A DNA stretch of 64,000 nt, taken from Curtobacterium sp. L6-1. Its GTDB lineage: Bacteria; Actinomycetota; Actinomycetes; Actinomycetales; Microbacteriaceae. The stretch is from NCBI RefSeq assembly GCF_018885305.1, contig NZ_CP076544.1:2852001-2916000 (forward strand). Reading direction: 5' to 3'. Made by a program: the position numbers and the translations under genes. The notes under the pieces were generated by a model that was given only the letters and a program-made list of their open reading frames with translations, was not told where the DNA came from and did not search any database. Positions 16,245-23,376 of this stretch are shown here, one piece after another (the stretch's first letter is position 1; each line of letters begins with the position of its first letter).

Positions 16245-18059
16245 GTGCCAGAAGGTGTGACCGCGGGGATCACCCTCCTCGCCAACCGTTACGAGATCGG
16301 TGACGTCATCGGTCGAGGGGGCATGGCCACCGTCCACGTCGGGACCGACACTCGTCTCGGTCGGCGCGTGGCGGTCAAGCTGCTCAAGCCGAGCCTGGCG
16401 AACGACCCGGCGTTCCGGACCCGCTTCCGGCAGGAGGCGCAGGCGGCCGCCCGCATGGCCCACCCGACTATCGTGCGCGTGTACGACGCCGGCGAGGAGA
16501 CCGTGCGCGAAGCCTCCGGCGCCGAGGTCCAGGTGCCGTTCATCGTCATGGAGTTCGTCGAGGGCCGTCCCCTCAACGAGATCGTCGCCGAGGGTCCGGT
16601 CGTCCCGGACGAGGCCGCGCGCATCGTCGAGGGCATCCTGACCGCACTCGAGTTCTCGCACCGGGCCGGCGTCGTCCACCGCGACATCAAGCCCGCGAAC
16701 GTGATGATCACGCACTCCGGCCAGGTCAAGGTGATGGACTTCGGGATCGCCCGCGCCATCACGGACACCTCGGCCACGGTGGCGCAGACCACGTCGATCC
16801 TCGGGACGGCCTCGTACTTCTCGCCGGAGCAGGCGCGCGGCGAGACCGTGGACGCCCGGACCGACCTCTACTCGACCGGCATCGTCCTGTTCGAGCTGCT
16901 CACCGGCCGTCCGCCGTTCCTCGGTGCGTCGCCGGTCGCCGTCGCGTACCAGCACGTCAGCGAGCAGCCCGTGGCCCCGTCGACGATCACCTCGACGGTG
17001 TCCCCGGCACTCGACGCCGTGACGCTGCACGCCCTCGTGAAGGACCGCAACCGTCGATTCCAGAACGCGGCGGAGTTCCGTCGCGACCTGCAGCAGGCAG
17101 CCGCCGGCCACGTGCCCACCTCGTCGAAGAAGGCTGCCGCTGCCGCCGCCGACGACGCCTCCCTGCTCTTCGGCGTGAACCCGCGCGCCGCCGCGAACGC
17201 GGACGTCGCGTTCCGCGAACTGGACGACACCCAGGAGCGCCCGCCCCAGCGCACGCAGAACCGGCCGCCGGTCGCGTGGATCTGGCTCGGTATCGTCCTG
17301 ACCGTCGCGGTCATCGCGGCCGTCGCCTACTTCGTCGTGAACCTCGAGCCGGGCAAGGCGCCGGTCAGCTCCTCGGTCAAGGTGCCAAGTGTCTCGGGGC
17401 AGAGCTACCGCGAAGCGCGCGCGACCCTGCGGGAACGCGGGCTGACGCCGATCGGGGTCCAGGAGAGCTCCGACAAGGTCGCCCGCAACATGGTCATCCG
17501 CTCCGAGCCCGGTACCGGGACGGCGGTGGCCCGCAAGCAGGAGGTCCGCCTCATCGTCTCGACCGGCCCGGAGCAGGTCACGGTCCCCGACGTGACGTCC
17601 CAGCCACAGGACGCCGCGACCAAGGCACTCGAAGACGCCGGCTTCACGGTCGGTGCCGTCACCTCGGACTACTCGACCTCCGAACGCGAGGGGACCGTAC
17701 TCAGCACCGATCCCGACTCCGGCGGGGCACTGGCGAAGGGGACCGTCATCGACCTCGTCGTGTCGAACGGCAAGGTCCAGCTCCCCGACGTCACGCAGCA
17801 GCCGATCACCACCGCACTGGCCCGGCTCGCCGAGCTCGGGCTCACCGCGCAGTCGACACCGTCGAACGCGTGCACGGGCAACACGGTCACGCAGCAGAGC
17901 GTGCCGGCCAGCGACGTGGCGCAGGGCAGCACCGTCATGCTCACGTACTGCGCCGCTCCCGCCCAGCCGTACCGGCAGCCCTCGGCCCCGGCGAACGGCG
18001 GGGACCAGAACGGCGGCGGAGACCAGGGCGACGGCGACCAGGGCGACGGCGGCGACTGA
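16245..18059 (+). CDS. pknB: Ser/Thr protein kinase PknB with three PASTA domains
   Basis: 604 aa. Kinase domain about 15-275 with GRGGMATVH, K45 in VAVK, D147 in HRDIKPAN, MDFGIAR and SPEQARGE. A membrane helix spans about 345-366. Three PASTA repeats follow, starting near VPSVSGQSYREA (374), VPDVTSQPQDAA (440) and LPDVTQQPITTA (507), then a Gly/Asp/Gln-rich tail. PASTA domains sense muropeptides or lipid II outside the cell, and PknB phosphorylates cell-wall and division proteins inside. Mycobacterial PknB has four PASTA repeats. The start is GTG at 16245: GGAGGA lies 4 bases upstream and it fits the kinase N terminus. Confidence 0.95.
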   Translation: MPEGVTAGITLLANRYEIGDVIGRGGMATVHVGTDTRLGRRVAVKLLKPSLANDPAFRTRFRQEAQAAARMAHPTIVRVYDAGEETVREASGAEVQVPFIVMEFVEGRPLNEIVAEGPVVPDEAARIVEGILTALEFSHRAGVVHRDIKPANVMITHSGQVKVMDFGIARAITDTSATVAQTTSILGTASYFSPEQARGETVDARTDLYSTGIVLFELLTGRPPFLGASPVAVAYQHVSEQPVAPSTITSTVSPALDAVTLHALVKDRNRRFQNAAEFRRDLQQAAAGHVPTSSKKAAAAAADDASLLFGVNPRAAANADVAFRELDDTQERPPQRTQNRPPVAWIWLGIVLTVAVIAAVAYFVVNLEPGKAPVSSSVKVPSVSGQSYREARATLRERGLTPIGVQESSDKVARNMVIRSEPGTGTAVARKQEVRLIVSTGPEQVTVPDVTSQPQDAATKALEDAGFTVGAVTSDYSTSEREGTVLSTDPDSGGALAKGTVIDLVVSNGKVQLPDVTQQPITTALARLAELGLTAQSTPSNACTGNTVTQQSVPASDVAQGSTVMLTYCAAPAQPYRQPSAPANGGDQNGGGDQGDGDQGDGGD

Positions 18060-18344
18060 CCGCTCCTCTCCCGACGGACCAGCACTTCCGCACAGTCGCG
18101 GCGAGGGGCGTCCGGCACGCTGTGCGTGCTCCGCTCCACACCGCGGACTGAGCGACGGCGCCGCACGTCGGCCGCGTCGTCGGCCAGGAGGCTCGGCACC
18201 GACAGCCGGCAGCGGTCCTGTCGGCCAGGTGGTCGGCCTGGTACTCGACCTCGTCCGGCCGCCAGCTACTGGCGGCTCGCGGCTCGCGGCTGGCGGCAGC
18301 CGGCGGAGCCGACCGTGGCCGGCGGCGACAGCGGCCGGAGGCCG

Positions 18345-18992
18345 TCAGTCCGCGGTGCGTCCAGCGATGAGCGGACCGAGTCCGGCCGCACGCTCGGCGG
18401 CGCCACCGAGGCCCGTGGTCTCGAGCCAGTTGCCCACCATCCGGTAGCCGCCCTCGGTCAGGACGGACTCGGGGTGGAACTGCACGCCGTACACCGGCGC
18501 TCCGCGGTGCTGGACACCCATGATGACGCCACCCGCCGTCCGAGCGGTCACCGTCAGCTCGTCGGGCACGGTGCCGTCGACGATCGCCAGCGAGTGGTAC
18601 CGCGTGGCCGTGAACGGGTGCGGGACACCGGCGAACAGCAGGCTGTCGTCGTGGTCGACCTGGGAGGTCTTGCCGTGCATGAGCTCCTCGGCGTGCGTCA
18701 CCGTGGCACCGAGGGCCTCGGCGATGGCCTGGTGCCCGAGGCAGACGCCGAGCAGGGGCTTGTCGGCAGCGACGGCGGCACGCACCGTCGGGATCGACAC
18801 CCCCGCGTCGGCAGGGGTGCCGGGGCCGGGCGACAGCAGCACGCCGTCGTACTCGGCGATGCGGTCGGCGATCTCGTCCGCGGCGAAGGCGTCGTTCCGC
18901 ACCACGTCGGTGTCGGCGCCGAGCTGCTGGACGTAGCCGTTGAGGGTGTACACGAAGCTGTCGTAGTTGTCGACGACGAGGATCTTGGTCAT
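18345..18992 (-). CDS. trpG: Anthranilate / aminodeoxychorismate synthase glutamine amidotransferase subunit
   Basis: 215 aa class I glutamine amidotransferase. It begins MTKILVVDNYDSFVYTL, the TrpG/PabA signature. The active-site triad is visible as C84 (GVCLGHQAI), H173 and E175 (QFHPES). The subunit releases ammonia from glutamine for anthranilate (tryptophan) or aminodeoxychorismate (folate) synthesis; in actinobacteria the copy next to pknB may serve both, and the sequence does not separate them. It is convergent with pknB and divergent from crgA. The start at 18992 was chosen because it opens the conserved N terminus; the longer upstream frame has no family similarity. Confidence 0.93.
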   Translation of the reverse strand: MTKILVVDNYDSFVYTLNGYVQQLGADTDVVRNDAFAADEIADRIAEYDGVLLSPGPGTPADAGVSIPTVRAAVAADKPLLGVCLGHQAIAEALGATVTHAEELMHGKTSQVDHDDSLLFAGVPHPFTATRYHSLAIVDGTVPDELTVTARTAGGVIMGVQHRGAPVYGVQFHPESVLTEGGYRMVGNWLETTGLGGAAERAAGLGPLIAGRTAD

Positions 18993-19074
18993 GGGCCGTT
19001 CACCGTACTCGTGGGGGATGTGAGCAGACTCCGTCGGGCCCGAGCTCACGCGTGGTGACGGTAGGATACCGGCC

Positions 19075-19329
19075 ATGGCCATGGACAAGGACCGCACCAA
19101 GCCCGCCCGGAAGACCCGAGCCGACTCGGTCGACACTGCGGGGGACCAACCGAACCCCGTGTGGTTCAAGCCCGTCATGTTCGGCTTCATGCTCATCGGG
19201 CTCGCCTGGGTCATCGTCTTCTACGTGTCCGGAGGCACGCTCCCGGTCCCGACGCTGAACTCGTGGAACATCCTCATCGGCTTCGGCATCATGTTCGTCG
19301 GCTTCCTCATGACGACCCGGTGGCGCTGA
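19075..19329 (+). CDS. crgA: Cell division protein CrgA
   Basis: 84 aa. A charged cytoplasmic N terminus (MDKDRTKPARKTRADS) is followed by NPVWFKPVMFGFMLIGLAW and two membrane helices (about 32-53 and 61-81), ending MTTRWR. This is the CrgA family, a small actinobacterial divisome protein that helps recruit FtsI and peptidoglycan synthesis proteins and, in Streptomyces, limits premature FtsZ ring formation. ATG at 19075 or the second ATG at 19081 could start it. Location near the pknB-trpG cluster matches other actinobacteria. Confidence 0.95.
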   Translation: MAMDKDRTKPARKTRADSVDTAGDQPNPVWFKPVMFGFMLIGLAWVIVFYVSGGTLPVPTLNSWNILIGFGIMFVGFLMTTRWR

Positions 19330-19418
19330 CCCCCGGCCACAGCGCTCCCCGACGCCCGTCGCACCTCGTGGTGCGGCGGGCGTCGTCGTCTTCCCCGTCG
19401 CTGCCCCCGCCGCAGCGT

Positions 19419-19620
19419 CTCTCCACAGGGGAAGGTCGCCTTTGGCGCCGGTCAGGAGGCTTGACCCGCGTTCTCCACAGTTCCGCACGTTCTTCACACG
19501 GTTTTCCACACCATGGCCGCTGAGTTCTCCACAGGCTCGTCCACAGTGGGGATAATCACACCCGTGTAACTCACCGGTTTGTCCACAGTTGTGGAGAACT
19601 TCGAGGTGGAGTGTGGAGAA
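19419..19620. promoter_or_regulatory. Cluster of eight DnaA-box-like sites outside oriC
   Basis: 9-mers ending TCCACA occur on the + strand at 19419 (CTCTCCACA), 19471 (TTCTCCACA), 19502 (TTTTCCACA), 19525 (TTCTCCACA), 19537 (TCGTCCACA) and 19579 (TTGTCCACA). Two more lie on the - strand at 19590-19598 and 19612-19620 (TGTGGAGAA). TTGTCCACA is the usual actinobacterial DnaA box. The density, eight in about 200 bp, is at least that seen between dnaA and dnaN. It could titrate DnaA or act in initiation control; this is an inference from the boxes alone. Confidence 0.6.
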
Positions 19621-19732
19621 CGGCGTTCCACGGGAGACACCCAGTACTACCGATGCGCGCGGCAGCCTCTCCGTCGCTGACGGCCTTCTCCGCCGGCGCC
19701 CGGATGTCCGCCAAGACTCCTCCGGAACGCAA

Positions 19733-19764
19733 GAACGCCCCACTGCCGGAGCAGTGGGGCGTTC
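19733..19764. terminator. Bidirectional hairpin terminator between crgA and rhomboid gene
   Basis: Perfect 14-bp stem GAACGCCCCACTGC (19733-19746) with GCAGTGGGGCGTTC (19751-19764), loop CGGA. It sits 28 bp past the rhomboid stop, in the gap between two converging genes. Confidence 0.85.
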
Positions 19765-19791
19765 TCGGGACCGGCCGGAGGCCGGGCGGCG

Positions 19792-20643
19792 TCAGCCGAC
19801 GGTGACCGCGTACCCGACGAAGCAGAGCGCGATGGCGACCACTGCCTCCAGGACGAGCAGTCCCGTCTGCAGGCCGCGCTGCCGGATGTTCCGGGTCCGG
19901 GCGAACACGAAGCCCGTCACGAAGCCGGCCAGGATGCCGCCGACGTGTGCCTGCCACGAGATGTTCGTCCCGGGCAGGAACCCGATGACCAGGTTCAGCC
20001 CGATGATCACGAGCAGCTGGACCGCGTTGTTGCCGAGGCTCCGCTGCAGGACGAAGAACGCCGCGAACAGACCGAAGATCGCTCCGGACGCGCCGACCAC
20101 CCAGGTGCCGGGAGCCAGGAACGTCACGAGCATCGAACCGCTGATGCCCGCGATGAAGTACAGCGCCAGGAAGCGCCACGTCCCGAGCATGTTCTCGAGC
20201 ATCCGCCCGAAGATGAACAGCGCCCACATGTTGAACAGGATGTGGAAGACACCCGAGTGGACGAACAGCACGGTGACGATCCGCCACGGTTGCGTGGGGA
20301 GCAGCGCCGAGTTGTACGCGAGCCACTGGCTCAGGAACCCGCCGGACAGGCGGTCCAGGAGCCAGACGATCACCGAGACGGCGATCAGCACGACCGTCGC
20401 CTTCTGGTCGAGCATCGCGAACCGACGCCGAGCGACCGTCAGGCTGCTCGGGCCGGAGGCGCGTCGGTTCTCCGTGAACCGTGCGCGCTGTTCACGCACG
20501 CACTCGGGGCAGTGCACTCCGACCGCTGCCGGCGTCTGGCACTCCGGGCAGATGGTCCGCCCGCAGCGCTGACAGAGCACGAAGCTCTGCCGGTCCGGAT
20601 GCCGGTAGCAGGTGTTCGACGAAGCAGCAGTCGGATCGGTCAC
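19792..20643 (-). CDS. Rhomboid family intramembrane serine protease with N-terminal zinc-finger
   Basis: 283 aa. The N terminus carries a B-box-like Cys/His cluster (C12, H15, C24, C27, C32, C35, H44, C45, C48), followed by six or seven membrane helices. The rhomboid dyad is S187 in GASGAIFG and H233 in WQAHVGG, with HILFNMWALF in the L1 region. Rhomboids cut membrane proteins within their helices; the cytoplasmic zinc-finger is common in actinobacterial members, but its partner is unknown. The start is GTG at 20643, only 5 bp after the cyclophilin stop, so the two form an operon. Confidence 0.92.
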   Translation of the reverse strand: MTDPTAASSNTCYRHPDRQSFVLCQRCGRTICPECQTPAAVGVHCPECVREQRARFTENRRASGPSSLTVARRRFAMLDQKATVVLIAVSVIVWLLDRLSGGFLSQWLAYNSALLPTQPWRIVTVLFVHSGVFHILFNMWALFIFGRMLENMLGTWRFLALYFIAGISGSMLVTFLAPGTWVVGASGAIFGLFAAFFVLQRSLGNNAVQLLVIIGLNLVIGFLPGTNISWQAHVGGILAGFVTGFVFARTRNIRQRGLQTGLLVLEAVVAIALCFVGYAVTVG

Positions 20644-20648
20644 CCGGG

Positions 20649-21188
20649 TCAGACGTCCTCGACGTCGATGCTCTGGATGACGACGTCCTCGACCGGCTTG
20701 TCGCGACCGTCGGTCGGGACGCCCTCGATCGCGTCGACGACGGCACGCGACTCGTCGTCGGCGACCTCACCGAAGATGGTGTGCTTGCCCTGCAGCCAGG
20801 GCGTCGCCACCGTGGTGATGAAGAACTGCGAGCCGTTGGTGCCACGGCCGCCCTGGATGCCGGCGTTCGCCATGGCGAAGATGTACGGGTTCTGGAACGT
20901 GAGCTCCGGGGAGATCTCGTCGTCGAAGCGGTAGCCCGGGCCGCCGATGCCCTGGCCGAGCGGGTCGCCGCCCTGGATCATGAAGTCCTTGATGATGCGG
21001 TGGAAGACGACACCGTCGTAGAGCTTGTCGGTCGACACCTTGCCGGTGCCGGGGTGCGTCCACTCCTGCGTGCCGGTCGCGAGACCGACGAAGTTCTGGA
21101 CGGTCTTCGGGGCGTGGTTGCCGAAGAGGTTGACGCGGATGTCGCCCTTGTTGGTGTGGATCGTTGCGACAGCGGTGTGCAGAGACAT
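20649..21188 (-). CDS. ppiA: Cyclophilin-type peptidyl-prolyl cis-trans isomerase
   Basis: 179 aa, one cyclophilin domain: TNKGDIRVNLFGNHAPKTV, FHRIIKDFMIQGGDP (active-site R in HRII and F in DFMIQGG), FAMANAGI and NGSQFFITT, then HTIFGEV. There is no signal peptide, so it acts in the cytoplasm, where it speeds prolyl bond isomerisation during folding. Mycobacterial ppiA (Rv0009) lies in the same origin-proximal neighbourhood between gyrA and crgA. It is the first gene of a two-gene operon with the rhomboid protease. Confidence 0.94.
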   Translation of the reverse strand: MSLHTAVATIHTNKGDIRVNLFGNHAPKTVQNFVGLATGTQEWTHPGTGKVSTDKLYDGVVFHRIIKDFMIQGGDPLGQGIGGPGYRFDDEISPELTFQNPYIFAMANAGIQGGRGTNGSQFFITTVATPWLQGKHTIFGEVADDESRAVVDAIEGVPTDGRDKPVEDVVIQSIDVEDV

Positions 21189-21302
21189 GACCCGATTCTG
21201 TCATGTGGGGCTGGGTCTGCACGGGACGCACAGCGGAGGTTCTGTGACCTGTCAGGCGGTCCGGTGGCAGGATGGGGTCACGTCGACCCATGGAGGTACC
21301 GA

Positions 21303-21863
21303 ATGTCGATCGAGATCCCGCGCAAGCGTCGGAAGCAGATCAAGAAGCTCAAGGGCAAGACCGCGTCGCTCCTCGGTGAGCAGCGCAAGGTCCTGGAGCA
21401 CGCGAACGCGATCCTGGCCGAGGCCCGGGGGCACGCCGCAGATGCTGCCCGGAAGGACCTCGCTCCCCGCGTGCAGAACGCCATCGACAACGGGATCCGT
21501 CCCGCGGTCGCAACGGGTGTGCACGCCGCCACCTCGGCTGCGCAGAGCGCGTCGCACCGTTTCCAGTCCGAGGTCGTTCCCGGCCTCATCTCGACCGCTG
21601 GCTCCGTGCTCAGCGTCGGGGACCTGGCGAAGGACCCGCGCGTCCAGAAGATCGTGAAGGAAGCGCAGAAGCGCGGCGGGAAGCTCATCAAGCAGGCTCC
21701 CGTCCCGCAGAAGAAGGGCATCGGTTTCGGTGGGGTCGCCCTCATCGTCGTCGGTGTCGTGGCCGTCGCCGGTGCTGCGTACGCCGCGTACCAGACGCTC
21801 CGCGCTGACGACGACCTCTGGGTCGCCGATGATGCGGACACCGCGGGCAAGCCCGCCGCCTGA
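21303..21863 (+). CDS. Hypothetical membrane-anchored helical protein
   Basis: 186 aa. The first 45 residues are strongly basic and helical (IEIPRKRRKQIKKLKGKTAS), the middle is Ala-rich and likely coiled-coil or amphipathic, and one membrane helix lies near the C terminus (GGVALIVVGVVAVAGAAYAAY, about 144-164) before an acidic tail (DDDLWVADDADTAGKPAA). The ending is typical of a small actinobacterial family of unknown function found near gyrA/ppi. The ATG at 21303 has GGAGG 8 bases upstream and is far better than the longer in-frame starts. A hairpin follows, so it is monocistronic. Confidence 0.8.
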   Translation: MSIEIPRKRRKQIKKLKGKTASLLGEQRKVLEHANAILAEARGHAADAARKDLAPRVQNAIDNGIRPAVATGVHAATSAAQSASHRFQSEVVPGLISTAGSVLSVGDLAKDPRVQKIVKEAQKRGGKLIKQAPVPQKKGIGFGGVALIVVGVVAVAGAAYAAYQTLRADDDLWVADDADTAGKPAA

Positions 21864-21879
21864 CCTCCCTTGGTTCGTA

Positions 21880-21912
21880 CGAAGGGCCCCGGCACTGCGC
21901 CGGGGCCCTTCG
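21880..21912 (+). terminator. Hairpin terminator
   Basis: Perfect 14-bp stem CGAAGGGCCCCGGC (21880-21893) with GCCGGGGCCCTTCG (21899-21912) and loop ACTGC, 17 bp past the preceding stop codon. Confidence 0.85.
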
Positions 21913-22015
21913 TCGTTCCCCCAGCGTCAGCTGTGGTCGCCCTAGCGGCCGAGATCGCACGACTCGCCACGCCCCCGGCGCTGAGGTCGCACGACTCGCC
22001 GCCACCCGGGCGCCC

Positions 22016-22068
22016 AGGTCGCACGATCCGCCGCACGAACCCTTCCGGAGCGACAGAACGTGCGACCT
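22016..22068. repeat. Inverted repeat AGGTCGCACG / CGTGCGACCT (copy 1)
   Basis: AGGTCGCACG at 22016-22025 and its exact complement at 22059-22068 enclose 33 bp. Unpaired or degenerate copies of the same motif lie nearby (21951, 21983, about 22159 and 22238). Confidence 0.75.
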
Positions 22069-22377
22069 CGAGTCTCAGGTGGCGCTGTCGTCGACGCGGG
22101 GTCGAACGGTGTCGGACCGCAGAGGTCCTCACCGGCACGATGCCGACTCGCCAGCGCCCGAGGTTGCACAACACGCTGCACCCGCGACGCTCACGTCGCA
22201 CATCCGGCCGCCGCGAGACGATCCGAGCGGCAGAACATGCGACCTCGGCCGCCCACCGAGAGGCATGCGGGCACGCGGGCACGCGGGCACGCGGGCGACG
22301 ATGACCCGGGAGCTCTTGAACAGAGACCGAACAGCCCGAGTGGCTGCGAGACTCGCCGTCTCACCGCCCGCACCCGA

Positions 22378-22581
22378 GGTCGCGCAACACGCCGCAACCA
22401 CCGCGCCGAGGTCGCACGAACCGTCGCCGCACGGCGCGAACCATGCGACAGTCCGTGCGACCTCGGCACCAGACCGCAGCCGGCGTACCGGGGTCGCGCA
22501 ACACGCCGCAACCACCGCGCCCAGGTCGCACGAACCGTCGCCGCACGTCGAACCAGGCGGCAGTCCGTGCGACCTCGGCAC
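22378..22581. repeat. Direct duplication of a ~92-bp hairpin-bearing unit
   Basis: Unit A (22378-22469) and unit B (22492-22581) start with the identical string GGTCGCGCAACACGCCGCAA and end with GTCCGTGCGACCTCGGCAC, at a 114-bp period. Each contains the inverted pair: 22407-22418 with 22454-22465 (12 bp, perfect) in A, and 22523-22532 with 22566-22575 in B. Differences are confined mostly to the loop. It resembles a mobile intergenic hairpin family (REP-like), but no transposase is near. Confidence 0.8.
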
Positions 22582-22692
22582 GAGACACCGCCGCCGGCAT
22601 TCAAACAGCACGCACGCACGGCAGCGCCGACGAACGCGACGACCGACCAGGCCGAACGAGGAACGAGCGGAGCAGAGCTCACGCAGCGGGAG

Positions 22693-22765
22693 TGGAGCCT
22701 AGGAGATTCGAACTCCTGACATCTGCCTTGCAAAGGCAGCGCTCTACCAACTGAGCTAAGGCCCC
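22693..22765 (-). tRNA. tRNA-Ala (anticodon TGC)
   Basis: 73 nt. Acceptor GGGGCCT pairs with AGGCTCC (one G-U), D-arm TAGCTCAGTTGGTAGAGC, anticodon stem-loop CTGCC-TTTGCAA-GGCAG giving TGC, T-loop TTCGAAT. The base after the discriminator is not the start of a CCA (the DNA reads A-C-T), so CCA must be added after transcription. Confidence 0.96.
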
Positions 22766-22818
22766 GGAACGGCCGATCCGGCCGCCGTGTCGGGATCACC
22801 GACGCGGGAGTTGAGTTG

Positions 22819-22895
22819 TGGTGGGGCTACAAGGACTTGAACCTTGGACCTCTTCGTTATCAGCGAAGCGCTCTAACCGCCTGAGCTATAGCCCC
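22819..22895 (-). tRNA. tRNA-Ile (anticodon GAT)
   Basis: 74 nt plus encoded CCA (22819-22821). Acceptor GGGGCTA pairs with TAGCCCC, D-arm AGCTCAGGCGGTTAGAGC, anticodon stem-loop CTTCG-CTGATAA-CGAAG giving GAT, T-loop TTCAAGT. It lies upstream of tRNA-Ala on the same strand, the usual Ile-Ala pair found after gyrA in actinobacteria. Confidence 0.97.
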
Positions 22896-22968
22896 TCAGA
22901 CCGGATGAAAGCCTACCGCACGATCGCGCTGGAGCGAAATCGAGGCGGTCGGCGCCACCCGGACCGGG

Positions 22969-23376
22969 TCAGTTGTTGGTGAAGCCCACGAGCACGCCGC
23001 CCGTGATCCGCACGCTGAGGTTGTACAGGACGCTGATGATGGCGCCGAGTACGGTCCCGACGACCACGTTGAGGATGCCGACCACGATCGAGAACCCGAG
23101 CACCTGGCCCAGCGAGAACTGGTCCATGATCGAGTAGCTGTTCTGCCCGGTGACGTCCTTCAACAGGCTGTCGATCTGGGAGAAGACGCCCGTCTGGTTG
23201 AGGATGATCCACACCAGCGCGGTGGCGACGATGATCACGATCGACCCGGCCAGGGCGATGAGGAAGGACAGCTTCACCATCGACCAGAAGTCGACGTACA
23301 CCAGGCGGAGTCGGACCTGACGAGTGCCGACGGGCCGCTTCGCCTTCCGCTGGAGCTTCTCGGCGACACTACTCAT
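22969..23376 (-). CDS. DUF3566 family membrane protein
   Basis: 135 aa. A basic cytoplasmic N terminus ([23 protein letters not shown]) precedes two strong membrane helices at about 33-58 and 93-118, ending [12 protein letters not shown]. This matches DUF3566, a small membrane protein found just downstream of gyrA throughout actinobacteria; its function is not established. It overlaps the gyrA stop by 8 bp and is surely co-transcribed. The ATG at 23376 is the only start that gives the family N terminus. The two tRNA genes follow on the same strand. Confidence 0.9.
   Translation of the reverse strand: MSSVAEKLQRKAKRPVGTRQVRLRLVYVDFWSMVKLSFLIALAGSIVIIVATALVWIILNQTGVFSQIDSLLKDVTGQNSYSIMDQFSLGQVLGFSIVVGILNVVVGTVLGAIISVLYNLSVRITGGVLVGFTNN

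Larger units (their letters stand above)
19330..19791. other. Intergenic region crgA-rhomboid with DnaA-box cluster and terminator
   Basis: The 462-bp gap between the convergent crgA and rhomboid genes has no credible gene. It holds eight DnaA-box-like 9-mers (19419-19620, listed separately) and a strong hairpin at 19733-19764. It is locally less GC-rich than the genes on either side. Confidence 0.7.
21864..22692. other. Gene-free repeat region upstream of tRNA-Ala/tRNA-Ile
   Basis: 829 bp without a credible gene. Frames are open on several strands but have no protein-like composition. It contains a terminator, at least six copies of an AGGTCGCAC-type motif, three clear inverted pairs, a 92-bp direct duplication and three GCGGGCAC octamers in tandem at about 22268-22292. 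See the repeat entries. Confidence 0.75.

Noticed and set aside
13815-17111. A 1098-codon open frame on the - strand opposite pbpA and the kinases
   Set aside because: Composition is that of an antisense shadow; the + strand has intact PBP and kinase active-site motifs.
18060-18344. Possible small gene between pknB and trpG
   Set aside because: Frames there are short, Arg/Gly-rich and overlap CGGCTCGCGG-type direct repeats; nothing supports coding.
22060-22799. Open frames across the AGGTCGCACG repeat region
   Set aside because: They translate the repeats into Arg/Thr/Ala-rich strings and some run into the tRNA-Ala gene; no coding signal.
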